Source: Solidesulfovibrio magneticus (GTDB taxonomy: Bacteria; Desulfobacterota; Desulfovibrionia; Desulfovibrionales; Desulfovibrionaceae). From it: 30,403 nucleotides of DNA. The position numbers and the translations under genes are program-made. This document shows positions 13,891-21,539 of the stretch, piece after piece. The stretch is taken from NCBI GenBank assembly GCA_002482565.1, contig DLGG01000014.1, forward strand, positions 1 through 30,403. Reading direction: 5' to 3'. The notes beneath the pieces were generated by a model. It ran no database searches. It saw only the letters and a list, made by a program, of their open reading frames with translations, and was not told the origin of the DNA. The first letter of the stretch is position 1. Every line of letters starts with the position of its first letter.

Positions 13891-15245
13891 AGGGCGCGTC
13901 GGTGCTTGTGGTCGACGACGAGACCATTGCCGTCGACAACCTCACCCACATCCTGGCCCGGGAGGGCTACGACGTGGTTGCAGCGGCCAGCGGCGAGGCG
14001 GCCGTGGCCTTGCTTGCCGATAAGGAATTCGATCTGGTCCTGACGGACCTGCGCATGAAGGGCCTGGACGGGCTGGCCGTGCTCGGGGAGGCCAAGCGGC
14101 TGTGGCCGGATACCGAAGTGGTGGTCATGACCGGCCACGCCACGGTGTCCTCGGCCGTGGAGGCCATGCGCCTGGGGGCCTGCCACTACCTGACCAAACC
14201 CTACGGCCTGGCCGAGGTGCGGGCCACGGTGGCCGAGGCCATGGACAAGCGCCGGCTGCGCCTGGAGGTGGCCCGGCTCTCGCGGCAAGTGGCCGAGCTG
14301 GGTCGCGGGCCGCTTATCATCGGCGAAAGCCCGGCCATCATGGCGCTTATCGACAACATCCGCCACATCGCGCCCACCGACTCCACGGTGCTGATCCTCG
14401 GCGAGACCGGCACGGGCAAGGAGCTGGTGGCCCGGGCCATCCATGCCGCCGGCCTGCAACGGGCCAACCGGTTTTTGGCCGTCAACTGCGGGGCATTCAC
14501 CGAGGAGCTGTTGACCAGCGAACTTTTCGGCCATGAAAAGGGGGCCTTTTCCGGGGCCATGACCCTCAAAAAGGGGCTTTTCGAGGTGGCCGGGGAGGGG
14601 ACGCTGTTCCTCGACGAAATCGGCGAGATGTCGCCGGCCATGCAGGCCCGGCTGCTGCGCGTGCTTCAGGAGCGCCATTTCTTTCGGGTGGGCGGGTCGC
14701 GGGAGATTCCCGTGGCCGCCCGCATCCTGGCCGCCACCAACCGCGACCTCAAGGCCGACGTGGAGCGCGGGCTGTTTCGGGCCGACCTCTACTACCGCCT
14801 AAACGTCATCACCCTGCGCGTGCCGCCGCTGTCCGCCCGCCGCCAGGACATTCCGCTTCTGGCCGGGGCCTTTGCCGCCCGCTACGCCCGGGGCATGGAC
14901 AAGCCCGTGACCGGCTTTTCCGCCGAGGCCGTGCGGCGGCTTATGGCCTACGAGTATCCCGGCAACATCCGGGAGCTGGAAAACATCGTCCAGCGAGCCG
15001 TCATCATGGCCCGGGGCGAGGTCATCGAGGCCGGCGACCTGCCCCAGGATCTGCACGGCGACGCCCCGGCCCTGGCCCGGCGCGAGGGGCCGGAGCTGAT
15101 CAGCCTGGAAGAGCTGGAACGCCGCCACATCCGCGACATCCTGACCTACTGCGACGGCAACAAGACCCGGGCGGCCGAGATCCTCGGCATCGACCGGGTA
15201 TCGTTGTGGCGCAAGGTCAAACGCCTGGGATTGGCCGTGGAATAG
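13887..15245 (+). CDS. Sigma-54-dependent response regulator (NtrC type)
   Basis: This is a 452-residue activator that remodels sigma-54 RNA polymerase after phosphorylation. The receiver is at residues 5-118 (acidic pair D10/D11, phospho-acceptor D54 in VLTDLRM, T82, K104). The AAA+ domain is at ~143-385, with Walker A GETGTGKE (172-179), Walker B TLFLDEIGE (~239-247) and arginine fingers FRADLYYRL. The sigma-54-contacting loop reads GAFSGA (219-224) instead of the usual GAFTGA. A Fis-type helix-turn-helix is at ~424-446 (NKTRAAEILGIDRVSLWRKV). It overlaps the kinase gene by four bases. Its likely binding sites are the GTTGC-N5-GCAAC dyads upstream of the divergent operon at 17.5 kb, which is an inference. 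Confidence 0.95.
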   Translation: MKGASVLVVDDETIAVDNLTHILAREGYDVVAAASGEAAVALLADKEFDLVLTDLRMKGLDGLAVLGEAKRLWPDTEVVVMTGHATVSSAVEAMRLGACHYLTKPYGLAEVRATVAEAMDKRRLRLEVARLSRQVAELGRGPLIIGESPAIMALIDNIRHIAPTDSTVLILGETGTGKELVARAIHAAGLQRANRFLAVNCGAFTEELLTSELFGHEKGAFSGAMTLKKGLFEVAGEGTLFLDEIGEMSPAMQARLLRVLQERHFFRVGGSREIPVAARILAATNRDLKADVERGLFRADLYYRLNVITLRVPPLSARRQDIPLLAGAFAARYARGMDKPVTGFSAEAVRRLMAYEYPGNIRELENIVQRAVIMARGEVIEAGDLPQDLHGDAPALARREGPELISLEELERRHIRDILTYCDGNKTRAAEILGIDRVSLWRKVKRLGLAVE

Positions 15246-15251
15246 GGGAGC

Positions 15252-15281
15252 GTTCAAAAAAATACGTCGGTATTTTTGAAC
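15252..15281. repeat. AT-rich imperfect palindrome
   Basis: GTTCAAAAAAATAC and GTATTTTTGAAC arms around TCG-like centre, six bases after the regulator's stop codon. The AAAAATACG / GTATTTTT core resembles the centre of the 103-base repeat at 25423-25525. It may serve as a weak terminator between convergent genes. Confidence 0.5.
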
Positions 15282-15408
15282 ACTACTGGTGCTCACGGAT
15301 TGCTGGCGAAACCCTTGGCGCGGTTTGCACGGCTGCGCCGCGCGCCCAGGGCTGTAAGACGTCGCCGCGCCATTCCCGGGGCTGCGGCGCGCCGGGCGGG
15401 GTGTTGCC

Positions 15409-17418
15409 TCAGGCCAGGGCCAGGGGCAGGGCCGAAAAGACCGTGGCCACGTGGCGCACAATCACTTCCGGGCTGTCCTCGCCGGCCATGGCCGCCACCT
15501 CGGGCCGGTTGGCCTCGGGCACAAGCACCTCGCGCATGCCGGCCCGAGCGGCGGCCAGGATTTTTTCCCGGATGCCGCCCACGGGCAGCACGTTGCCGGT
15601 CAGCGTGATCTCGCCGGTCATGGCCACGTCCGGCCGCAGGAGCCGGCCGGAGAACAGCGATGCCAGGGCCACGGCCACGGTGAGCCCGGCCGAGCTGCCT
15701 TCCTTGGGGATGGAGCCGGCCGGGATATGGACATGGACATCCTGGCTGGCGAACAGTCCGGGATCGACGCCAAGCTCTCCGGCCCGGGAGCGCACGAGGC
15801 TGAGCGCCGTGCGGGCCGATTCCCGCAGCACCTCGCCCAGGGACCCCGTCAGCAACAGCTCCCCCGTCCCTTTCATGCGGATGGCTTCCACCGAAATGAT
15901 CTCCCCGCCGTAGTCGGCATAGACCAGCCCCGTGGCCACGCCCAGGCGCGGCGCGGCCCCGGCCGTTTCGCCCCGGTAGGGCGGCGGGCCAAGCAGCGCC
16001 GCGGCCAGGGCGGCGTCCACCTCGGCTACGGCCTGGCCCTCGCCCTGCTCCAGGCGAAGCCGGGCCAGCTTGCGGCAGATGCGGCCAAGCTCCCGGTCGA
16101 GGTTGCGCACCCCGGCTTCCCGGGTGTGGCCGGTGACCACCAGCCGCAGGGCTTCCTCGGTGACCGTGGGAAAGGGATGGGTCAGCCCGTGCTCGCGCAA
16201 CTGTCGCGGGAGCAGGTGCTCGGCGGCGATGCGCACTTTTTCCCGGGTGGTGTAGCCCCGAAAGGGGACCACTTCCAGACGGTCGCGCAGCGGCCCGGAC
16301 AGCTCGGCCAGATCGTTGGCCGTGGCGATAAATAGCGTGCGCGACAAGTCAAAGGGCGCTTCCAGATAATTGTCCACGAACTGGCTGTTCTGCTCCGGGT
16401 CGAGCATCTCCAGGAACACCGCCGCCGGATCGCCCCGGAAGTCCTTGCCGATCTTGTCGATCTCATCAAGCATGAAGACCGGGTTGGCCACGCCCAGCCG
16501 GGCATAGGACTGGAGCACCCGGCCGGGCAGCGCGCCGACGTAGGTGCGGCGATGGCCGCGCAGCTCGGCCTCGTCGCGAAGCCCCGCCAGGGAGATGCGG
16601 TGGAAACGCCGCCCGAGCGCCTCGGCGATGGCCTGGCCCACCGACGTCTTGCCCGTGCCCGGCGGCCCGGAAAAACACAGCACCGGGCTTCGAAACGAGG
16701 CCGGCGCGGTCTTTTCCTTGGCCAGCGCCGCCACGGTGGCCCGCAGCTCATCAAGGTTGACCGGCTTGGCCAGGTAGTAGACTGCCCCCTGGCGCATGGC
16801 TTCCACGGCCGTGTCCACGGTGGCGAATCCCGTCACCAGCATCACCCGGGTGGCCGGGGAGAGCCGCCGGGCTTCGGCGAGCAGTTGCAGGCCGTCCATC
16901 TTGTCCATCTTGAGGTCGGTGACGATGAGGTCGAACTCGCTTCGCCGCACCTCGGCCAGGGCTTCCAGGCCATTGGATGCCCCGCGCACCTTATAGCCTT
17001 CCTTGCGCAGCACGTGCTCCAGATTGGCCCGGGCGATGTCCTCGTCGTCCACCACCAGCACATGGAAATCCGGGGCCGCCCGTAGCGCCCGGGAGGCCAG
17101 GTATTCAAGCACCCGGTCCTTGATCTGCCCCAGCCCATGGTGGCGGGCGTCGAGGACGGCCTCGGCCTGGGCCAGGTCCAGCCGGTCCGGGGTGACGGCG
17201 GCCCAGGGCAGCCCCAGCAGGAAATCCAGATAGGCCAGGCCCACGCCGTACTCGGCCGCCGAGGGATCGGTCTTTTCCAGGCGTTCGAGTTCGCGCTTGG
17301 CCGCTTCCCGGGCGTGGTGGGGCAGTTCCTGGGTCTGGGTGCGCGAGCGCAATTGGCCGATGTCGCTGGCGGGCGGCGGCGGCAGCGCGCCCTCGGTGCG
17401 TTTTTGGAAAAACAGCAT
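15409..17418 (-). CDS. Lon-type ATP-dependent protease with inserted receiver domain
   Basis: This is a 669-residue soluble protein, starting at ATG 17418 (GGAGAG upstream). Residues ~28-113 match the helical segment that precedes AAA+ in Lon (ELPHHAREAAKRELERLEKT, LDFLLGLPWAAVTPDRLDL, HHGLGQIKDRVLEYLASRAL). Residues ~118-233 are a complete response-regulator receiver (DD124-125, phospho-acceptor Asp168 in VTDLKM, T196, K218). AAA+ resumes with Walker A GPPGTGKT (251-258) and Walker B FMLDEID (315-321). The C-terminal protease has the Lon dyad Ser586 (PKEGSSAG) and Lys619 (GGIREKI). The N-terminal LON substrate-binding domain is missing; typical Lon has ~780-820 residues. All catalytic and phosphorylation residues are intact, so phospho-controlled proteolysis is likely. 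It is convergent with the kinase/regulator pair and divergent from the USP/TauE operon. Confidence 0.93.
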   Translation of the reverse strand: MLFFQKRTEGALPPPPASDIGQLRSRTQTQELPHHAREAAKRELERLEKTDPSAAEYGVGLAYLDFLLGLPWAAVTPDRLDLAQAEAVLDARHHGLGQIKDRVLEYLASRALRAAPDFHVLVVDDEDIARANLEHVLRKEGYKVRGASNGLEALAEVRRSEFDLIVTDLKMDKMDGLQLLAEARRLSPATRVMLVTGFATVDTAVEAMRQGAVYYLAKPVNLDELRATVAALAKEKTAPASFRSPVLCFSGPPGTGKTSVGQAIAEALGRRFHRISLAGLRDEAELRGHRRTYVGALPGRVLQSYARLGVANPVFMLDEIDKIGKDFRGDPAAVFLEMLDPEQNSQFVDNYLEAPFDLSRTLFIATANDLAELSGPLRDRLEVVPFRGYTTREKVRIAAEHLLPRQLREHGLTHPFPTVTEEALRLVVTGHTREAGVRNLDRELGRICRKLARLRLEQGEGQAVAEVDAALAAALLGPPPYRGETAGAAPRLGVATGLVYADYGGEIISVEAIRMKGTGELLLTGSLGEVLRESARTALSLVRSRAGELGVDPGLFASQDVHVHIPAGSIPKEGSSAGLTVAVALASLFSGRLLRPDVAMTGEITLTGNVLPVGGIREKILAAARAGMREVLVPEANRPEVAAMAGEDSPEVIVRHVATVFSALPLALA

Positions 17419-17504
17419 GGTCTCTCCGTGGTTTCCCTCTGATTGAGCTTTTTTAGTCCCCCTCGCAACACCGGATTCGGCGGTCGTGGCAATCCGCAAC
17501 GGCT

Positions 17505-17564
17505 GTTGCAATCAGCAACGCCATTTGCCCGGGGGTTGGACGGCAACGCGTTGCGTTTCGCAAC
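17505..17564. promoter_or_regulatory. Two GTTGC-N5-GCAAC dyads, probable activator sites
   Basis: GTTGC AATCA GCAAC (17505-17519) and GTTGC GTTTC GCAAC (17550-17564) have centres 45 bases apart. Further half-sites lie at 17465, 17496 and 17543. They sit ~130 and ~86 bases upstream of the predicted sigma-54 start, the usual enhancer position for an NtrC-type activator. Confidence 0.65.
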
Positions 17565-17616
17565 GAAAAAAGTTTTCGTTGAATAAAAAATACAATGATT
17601 TCAGCTATTATGTTGT

Positions 17617-17632
17617 TGGTACGGAACTTGGA
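17617..17632 (+). promoter_or_regulatory. Sigma-54 promoter of the USP/TauE operon
   Basis: TGGTACG-GAAC-TTGGA fits the -24/-12 consensus TGGCACG-N4-TTGCA with two mismatches and exact spacing. Transcription would start near 17643, 22 bases before the first gene. Confidence 0.6.
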
Positions 17633-17664
17633 AAAAGAGCGGGAAACGACAGGAGGACACGGAC

Positions 17665-17832
17665 ATGGCCAGCATCAGGGAACACGTGGAGACCATTTTC
17701 GCCGCCCTGCCTTTTGCCGAACGCAATCTGCCCAAGGAGGCTCGGGAAATCCTAGCCGAAGGACGTCGGACGGCCGACGCGGAGGCTGTCGCGGCCAAGC
17801 GGATCGACAACCGTCCCCGGGTGCGGGTCTAG
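17665..17832 (+). CDS. 55-residue hypothetical protein, first gene of sigma-54 operon
   Basis: This is a small gene with a strong AGGAGG ribosome site (ACAGGAGGACACGGAC before ATG 17665). The protein begins MASIREHVETIFAALPFAER, continues with a helical, charged stretch rich in Ala/Glu/Arg, and ends RIDNRPRVRV. It has no signal peptide, Cys or membrane segment. I do not recognise a family. Its stop is six bases before the next start, so it is cotranscribed with the USP-like gene. The good start site and tight operon packing support a real gene. Confidence 0.75.
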   Translation: MASIREHVETIFAALPFAERNLPKEAREILAEGRRTADAEAVAAKRIDNRPRVRV

Positions 17833-17838
17833 CCCGAC

Positions 17839-18441
17839 ATGGCCAAGCGCGAAAAGGCCGCCGCGTCGCCCGTGACGCGCCCTGGACGCCCGTCGCGGCT
17901 GCGGCGCTTCCTGGAAGACACGGCCCAGGAAGTGGGAATGGCCGAGCATGGCCTGTCGCTGACGGGCACGGCGTCCGGTTCGCTTGGTCAACCTGGACAG
18001 ATTGAGGTGTCCGAGGCGGGCGGCCAGTTCGGAGCAGCTATGCCGCAGGGGGCCGGAGCCGCCGAGGGCAAGAAGATCGTGGCCGTGTCCACGGCCCCGG
18101 AATTTCCCCTGGGGCTGGTCAAGCGAGCCTTGGGCGTGGCCGGCCGGCTGGGCACGGACATCGTGGGGTTGACCGTGGCCGCGCCGGCCGAGGGCGGCGC
18201 TTCGGGCCGGGGCCGGGAGGCGTTTTTACGCCGCGCCAAGCTCTCGGCCCGGGAGTTTGCCCGGGAGGCCGAACAGCTGGGGCTGGGGTTTCGGCATGTG
18301 GTGTGTTTCGGCCGTCCGGCCGAGGTGGTGGAGCAGGAATGCGGCCGGCTGCGCCGGGTGGAATTCGTGCTGGCGGCCCGCGAGCAGCGGGCCAGGGACG
18401 GATTCGCGGTGAGCATGCCGCTTTTTGAAGTGACTGGTTAG
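17839..18441 (+). CDS. Universal-stress-protein-like protein with N-terminal extension
   Basis: This is a 200-residue cytoplasmic protein. The C-terminal ~125 residues follow the USP/Rossmann-like order: strand KKIVAVSTAP, helix LGLVKRALGVAGRLG, strand TDIVGLTVAA, helix AKLSAREFAREAEQLGLGF, strand RHVVCFGRPAEVVEQECGRL, strand VEFVLAAR. The nucleotide-binding motif G-2x-G-9x-G(S/T) of ATP-binding USPs is absent, so it may not bind ATP. The first ~75 residues are Arg/Gly/Ala-rich and unlike the family. The gene is packed between the 55-residue protein (6-base gap) and a small membrane protein. Association with TauE suggests a role in the same stress response. Confidence 0.7.
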   Translation: MAKREKAAASPVTRPGRPSRLRRFLEDTAQEVGMAEHGLSLTGTASGSLGQPGQIEVSEAGGQFGAAMPQGAGAAEGKKIVAVSTAPEFPLGLVKRALGVAGRLGTDIVGLTVAAPAEGGASGRGREAFLRRAKLSAREFAREAEQLGLGFRHVVCFGRPAEVVEQECGRLRRVEFVLAAREQRARDGFAVSMPLFEVTG

Positions 18442-18491
18442 GGGACGCCGTCCCCAGGTTGTCGCAACGAACGGACAAAGGAGAGGCATTG

Positions 18492-18791
18492 ATGCAAGCG
18501 AAGGCGAAAAAGCCGGTGGCCAAGCTCATGGCGTACGGCATCTGCAGCGTGGCCCTGTATGCGGCCGTGTACCAGTTTCAGGATCTTTTGCTGACCACCT
18601 CCGCCCGGGGCGGGGTGTTCACGGCCCTGCCCATCGCCACGGTCTTCCTGTTCTCCTGGGTCCACGGCACCTTCGCCGGGACGCTGTGGGAAGTGCTCGG
18701 CGTCAATGCCGTGACCAAGGCTCCGGCCCAGACCGCGACCCGCGCCCCGGCCCGCCAGGACAGCCGGCCCCGGGCCACGGTCAGCGTCTAG
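18492..18791 (+). CDS. Small inner-membrane protein of unknown function
   Basis: This is a 99-residue protein. ATG 18492 follows AAAGGAGAGG. Two membrane segments are visible: ~9-30 (KLMAYGICSVALYAAVYQF) and ~42-63 (GVFTALPIATVFLFSWVHGT). They are followed by a hydrophilic Ala/Pro/Arg-rich tail (~75-99) probably in the cytoplasm. I cannot assign a family. It lies 49 bases upstream of the TauE permease and is likely an accessory subunit or partner of it. Confidence 0.8.
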   Translation: MQAKAKKPVAKLMAYGICSVALYAAVYQFQDLLLTTSARGGVFTALPIATVFLFSWVHGTFAGTLWEVLGVNAVTKAPAQTATRAPARQDSRPRATVSV

Positions 18792-18840
18792 TCCGTTTCA
18801 ACCGCATACTGCGACCACACGATCCCAAGGAGCGCGTTTC

Positions 18841-19896
18841 ATGGATATGCTTAACGACGCCGCCCGGTTCATCCAGCTCGATCCGGCCGGAATCTGTTTC
18901 CTCTTCATTGTCGGCTTCATCGGCGGCCTGGTCAGCGGCTTCATCGGGTCCGGCGGGGCGTTCGTGCTCACCCCGGGCATGATGAGCCTGGGCGTGCCCG
19001 GCACCGTGGCCGTGGCTTCCAACATGTGCCACAAGTTCCCCAAGGCCCTGGTCGGGTCCATCAAGCGCTACAAGTACGGCCAGGTGGACATCAAGCTCGG
19101 GCTGTACCTGGCCGCCTTCGCCGGCATCGGCGTGCAGATCGGCATCAAGATCCAAAATTACGTCCTGAACCTGTGGGGGCCGGCCGGCTCGGACCTGTAC
19201 GTGAGCGTATCCTTCGTGGCCGTGCTGGTGGTGGTCGGCGGCATCGTCATGCGCGACGCCCTGGCCTCGGCCAAGTCCTGCGGCGCGGAGCAGACCTGCT
19301 CGCTGGCCCTGCGCCTCCAGAAGATCGAGCTGTGGCCCATGATGACCTTTAAAAAAGCCAATCTGCGCATCTCCATGTGGTTTTTGCTGCCGGTCGGCCT
19401 GGCCACCGGCCTGCTCGCCGCCACCATCGCCGTGGGCGGCTTCGTCGGCGTGCCGGGCATGATTTACATCCTGGGCGCGTCGAGCCTGGTGGCCTCGGCC
19501 ACGGAACTGGTCATCGCCTTTGTCATGGGTTTGGCCGGCTCGGTCAACTGGGCCATGCAGGGCATGGTGGACATTCGCCTGACGCTCATCATCCTGGCCG
19601 GCTCGCTTCTGGGCGTGCAGCTCGGAGCCATCGGCACCACCTTTGTCAAGGAACACATGATCAAGATCGTCATGGGCACGATCATGCTCATCGTGGCCCT
19701 GTCGCGCGGGTTCGCCATGCCCAAGTACCTGGCCAAGCTCGGGCTCATGGACGTGACCCCGGACACCATCGCCCTGCTCGACAAGGTGAGCTTCGGCTTC
19801 ATGGTGGTCTCGCTGGTGGTCGGCGCGGTCATCATCCTGGGCAGCATGTTCAGGGCCAAGCGCCCGGTCGCCGCGGCGGCGACGTCCGAGGCCTAA
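18841..19896 (+). CDS. TauE/SafE (TSUP) family sulfur-compound permease
   Basis: This is a 351-residue polytopic membrane protein with about eight TM segments. ATG 18841 has AAGGAG upstream. The family's two repeats are visible: FIVGFIGGLVSGFIGSGGAF near residue 20 and LATGLLAATIAVGGFVGVPG near residue 185. Each carries the Gly-rich re-entrant motif. A longer cytoplasmic loop (~140-170, with two Cys in SCGAEQTC) separates the halves. TSUP proteins export or import sulfite, sulfonates, thiosulfate or related anions; sulfite or another sulfur anion is plausible in a sulfate reducer, but the substrate is not determined. It is the last gene of the sigma-54 operon. Confidence 0.93.
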   Translation: MDMLNDAARFIQLDPAGICFLFIVGFIGGLVSGFIGSGGAFVLTPGMMSLGVPGTVAVASNMCHKFPKALVGSIKRYKYGQVDIKLGLYLAAFAGIGVQIGIKIQNYVLNLWGPAGSDLYVSVSFVAVLVVVGGIVMRDALASAKSCGAEQTCSLALRLQKIELWPMMTFKKANLRISMWFLLPVGLATGLLAATIAVGGFVGVPGMIYILGASSLVASATELVIAFVMGLAGSVNWAMQGMVDIRLTLIILAGSLLGVQLGAIGTTFVKEHMIKIVMGTIMLIVALSRGFAMPKYLAKLGLMDVTPDTIALLDKVSFGFMVVSLVVGAVIILGSMFRAKRPVAAAATSEA

Positions 19897-19941
19897 GGCG
19901 CACGCTCGCGACGAAAGATCTTCCAGGCCCGGCAAGGGCCG

Positions 19942-19977
19942 GCGGGCGGGGCGCTTTGGCGTCCCGCCCGCTTGTTT
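19942..19977 (+). terminator. Rho-independent terminator of TauE operon
   Basis: A 13-bp stem (19942-19954 with 19959-19971, one G-U pair) and a TTTG loop are followed by TTGTTT. It starts 46 bases after the stop codon. Confidence 0.85.
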
Positions 19978-20137
19978 GTGGGGAAACGGGAAAGGGCCGG
20001 TCGGACTCCGGGCGGGAGCGCATTGAGGCGGCGAAGGCCTGGCGCGGGTCTTGGGAGAAAGCCGTTATGCCGGGCGGGCTAGGCCGGCGGCCGGCGCGAG
20101 CCGGCCGGCGTTGTCCGTCCTTTGGCGGCGGCCGGGC

Positions 20138-21331
20138 TCAGGCCGCGTCTTCGCCGTAGAGCCGGCAGGCGTCCCGGCCGCCGGCCTTGGCCCGGTAGAG
20201 GGCTTCGTCGGAGCGGCGCACGAGTTCCTCGATCTCCCGGCCATGGGCCGGGGACAGGGCGACGCCGATGCTGGCGGAAACCCGCGTTTCCTGGCCGGCC
20301 AGCACAAAGGGCTCCCGGAAGGCGGCCAAAATCTTGGCCGCCACGGCCAGGGCATCGCCGGGGCCGCCGACGTCGCCAATGAGCAGCACGAATTCGTCGC
20401 CCCCAAAGCGCGACACCGTATCCGAGGCGCGCAGGCAGCCGGCCAGACGCCTGGCTGCTTCCTTGAGCAGGGCATCCCCGGCCGGATGGCCCAGGCTGTC
20501 GTTGACGCGCTTGAAGCCGTCGAGGTCCACGGACATGACGGCGAGCTGGACGTCCTGGCGTCTGGCTCCGGCCAGGGCCACGGCCAGACGGTCGTAGAAA
20601 AGCGGCCGGTTGGGCAGGCCGGTCAGGGCGTCGTGGGTGGCCAGGATCTCCAGTTTGTCCTTGAGCGCCCCCACGTCGGCCAAAAGCCGCCGGTTGACGG
20701 CCAGGACCAGGCAGATGGCCAGGCAGGCGTTAAGCGTCGTATACAAAGTGATGGCCAGGGCATCGGCCATGCCGGAATTGAAAAAATCCTGGGTGCCTGC
20801 TGGTTTGGTCAGGATCAGGATAATGCGCGCCAGACTGGTGGCCACAAAGCCGACCAGGACGTAGCCGGTGAGGTTGGTGACGGCCCGAAAACGCGGACCG
20901 ACGTCTCGCAGCAGCAGCCAGGCGGCCTGGCCGGTGATGAGGATGATGGAGGCCGAGACAATGATCTGGCGGGCCTGCATGTCCGGGACGACGTAGAGCG
21001 AGTAGGCCATGGCCAGGGTGAATACGGCCAGCCAGACGAGGTTGCGGCCCTGGCGCGAGGGCGCTTCGGTGAAGCGTTCCAGGCCAACGAGCAGCAGCAC
21101 GGCCCCGGACTGCATCATGAGGTTGGCGAGAAGCACGCAGAGCGCGTCCGGCAGCCGGCCCCGCATGAGGATCAGGGCCAGTCCGCCGGTCTGCAGGAGC
21201 ATGTTGGCCAGCCAGTAGCCGATGCCCGGATACTGCCGCCGGTTCTCGCGACAGATGACGGCCATGGCCCAGGCGCTGACGGCGTTGACGATGAGGTTCA
21301 TGACGAGAAGGGTCATGATGTCCAGTTTCAT
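20138..21331 (-). CDS. Membrane-anchored diguanylate cyclase (GGDEF)
   Basis: This is a 397-residue protein that would make cyclic di-GMP. The N-terminal ~215 residues hold about six or seven TM segments without a recognised ligand domain (starting MKLDIMTLLVMNLIVNAVSA). The GGDEF domain occupies ~225-390. It has DALTGLPNR, DLDGFKRVNDSLGHPAGD, an intact active site RFGGDEFV (~305-312), and an inhibitory I-site RASD exactly five residues before GGDEF. It is therefore probably active and product-inhibited. It is monocistronic, convergent with the TauE operon. The ribosome site (CGGAAA) is modest. Confidence 0.95.
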   Translation of the reverse strand: MKLDIMTLLVMNLIVNAVSAWAMAVICRENRRQYPGIGYWLANMLLQTGGLALILMRGRLPDALCVLLANLMMQSGAVLLLVGLERFTEAPSRQGRNLVWLAVFTLAMAYSLYVVPDMQARQIIVSASIILITGQAAWLLLRDVGPRFRAVTNLTGYVLVGFVATSLARIILILTKPAGTQDFFNSGMADALAITLYTTLNACLAICLVLAVNRRLLADVGALKDKLEILATHDALTGLPNRPLFYDRLAVALAGARRQDVQLAVMSVDLDGFKRVNDSLGHPAGDALLKEAARRLAGCLRASDTVSRFGGDEFVLLIGDVGGPGDALAVAAKILAAFREPFVLAGQETRVSASIGVALSPAHGREIEELVRRSDEALYRAKAGGRDACRLYGEDAA

Positions 21332-21437
21332 GAGTATTTCCGTATGATTTTCGCCGATTGCGGCTGTCCCCGCCAGCAGCGCCGGCCGGAAGCCTTTTGC
21401 CCGGACCGTCTCAAATTGGAGGGACTGCTCCTTTCTC

Positions 21438-21539
21438 GTGTCGCGTCCACGAAAAGCACAGAGGGTATTTCGCAGTCAAGAGGCTAAAACTATTAATTTT
21501 TATAAAAAGCACGCGCGCATTTGTTAAGGGACGCGATAC
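21438..21539 (+). repeat. 102-bp repeat element, copy 1
   Basis: Terminal inverted repeats GTGTCGCGTCC (21438-21448) and GGACGCGATAC (21529-21539). It aligns in register with the reverse complement of 25423-25525. The first 21 bases differ at one position and share the block CGCGTCCACGAAAAGCA, the last 12 bases differ at one, and the middle is diverged. The right end encodes the last residues and stop codon of the GT39-like gene. Confidence 0.75.

Noticed and set aside
17488..17530. Minus-strand sigma-54 promoter for the Lon gene (TGGCGTT..TTGCA)
   Set aside because: The GG to GC spacing is one base too long (11 instead of 10), so it was not called.
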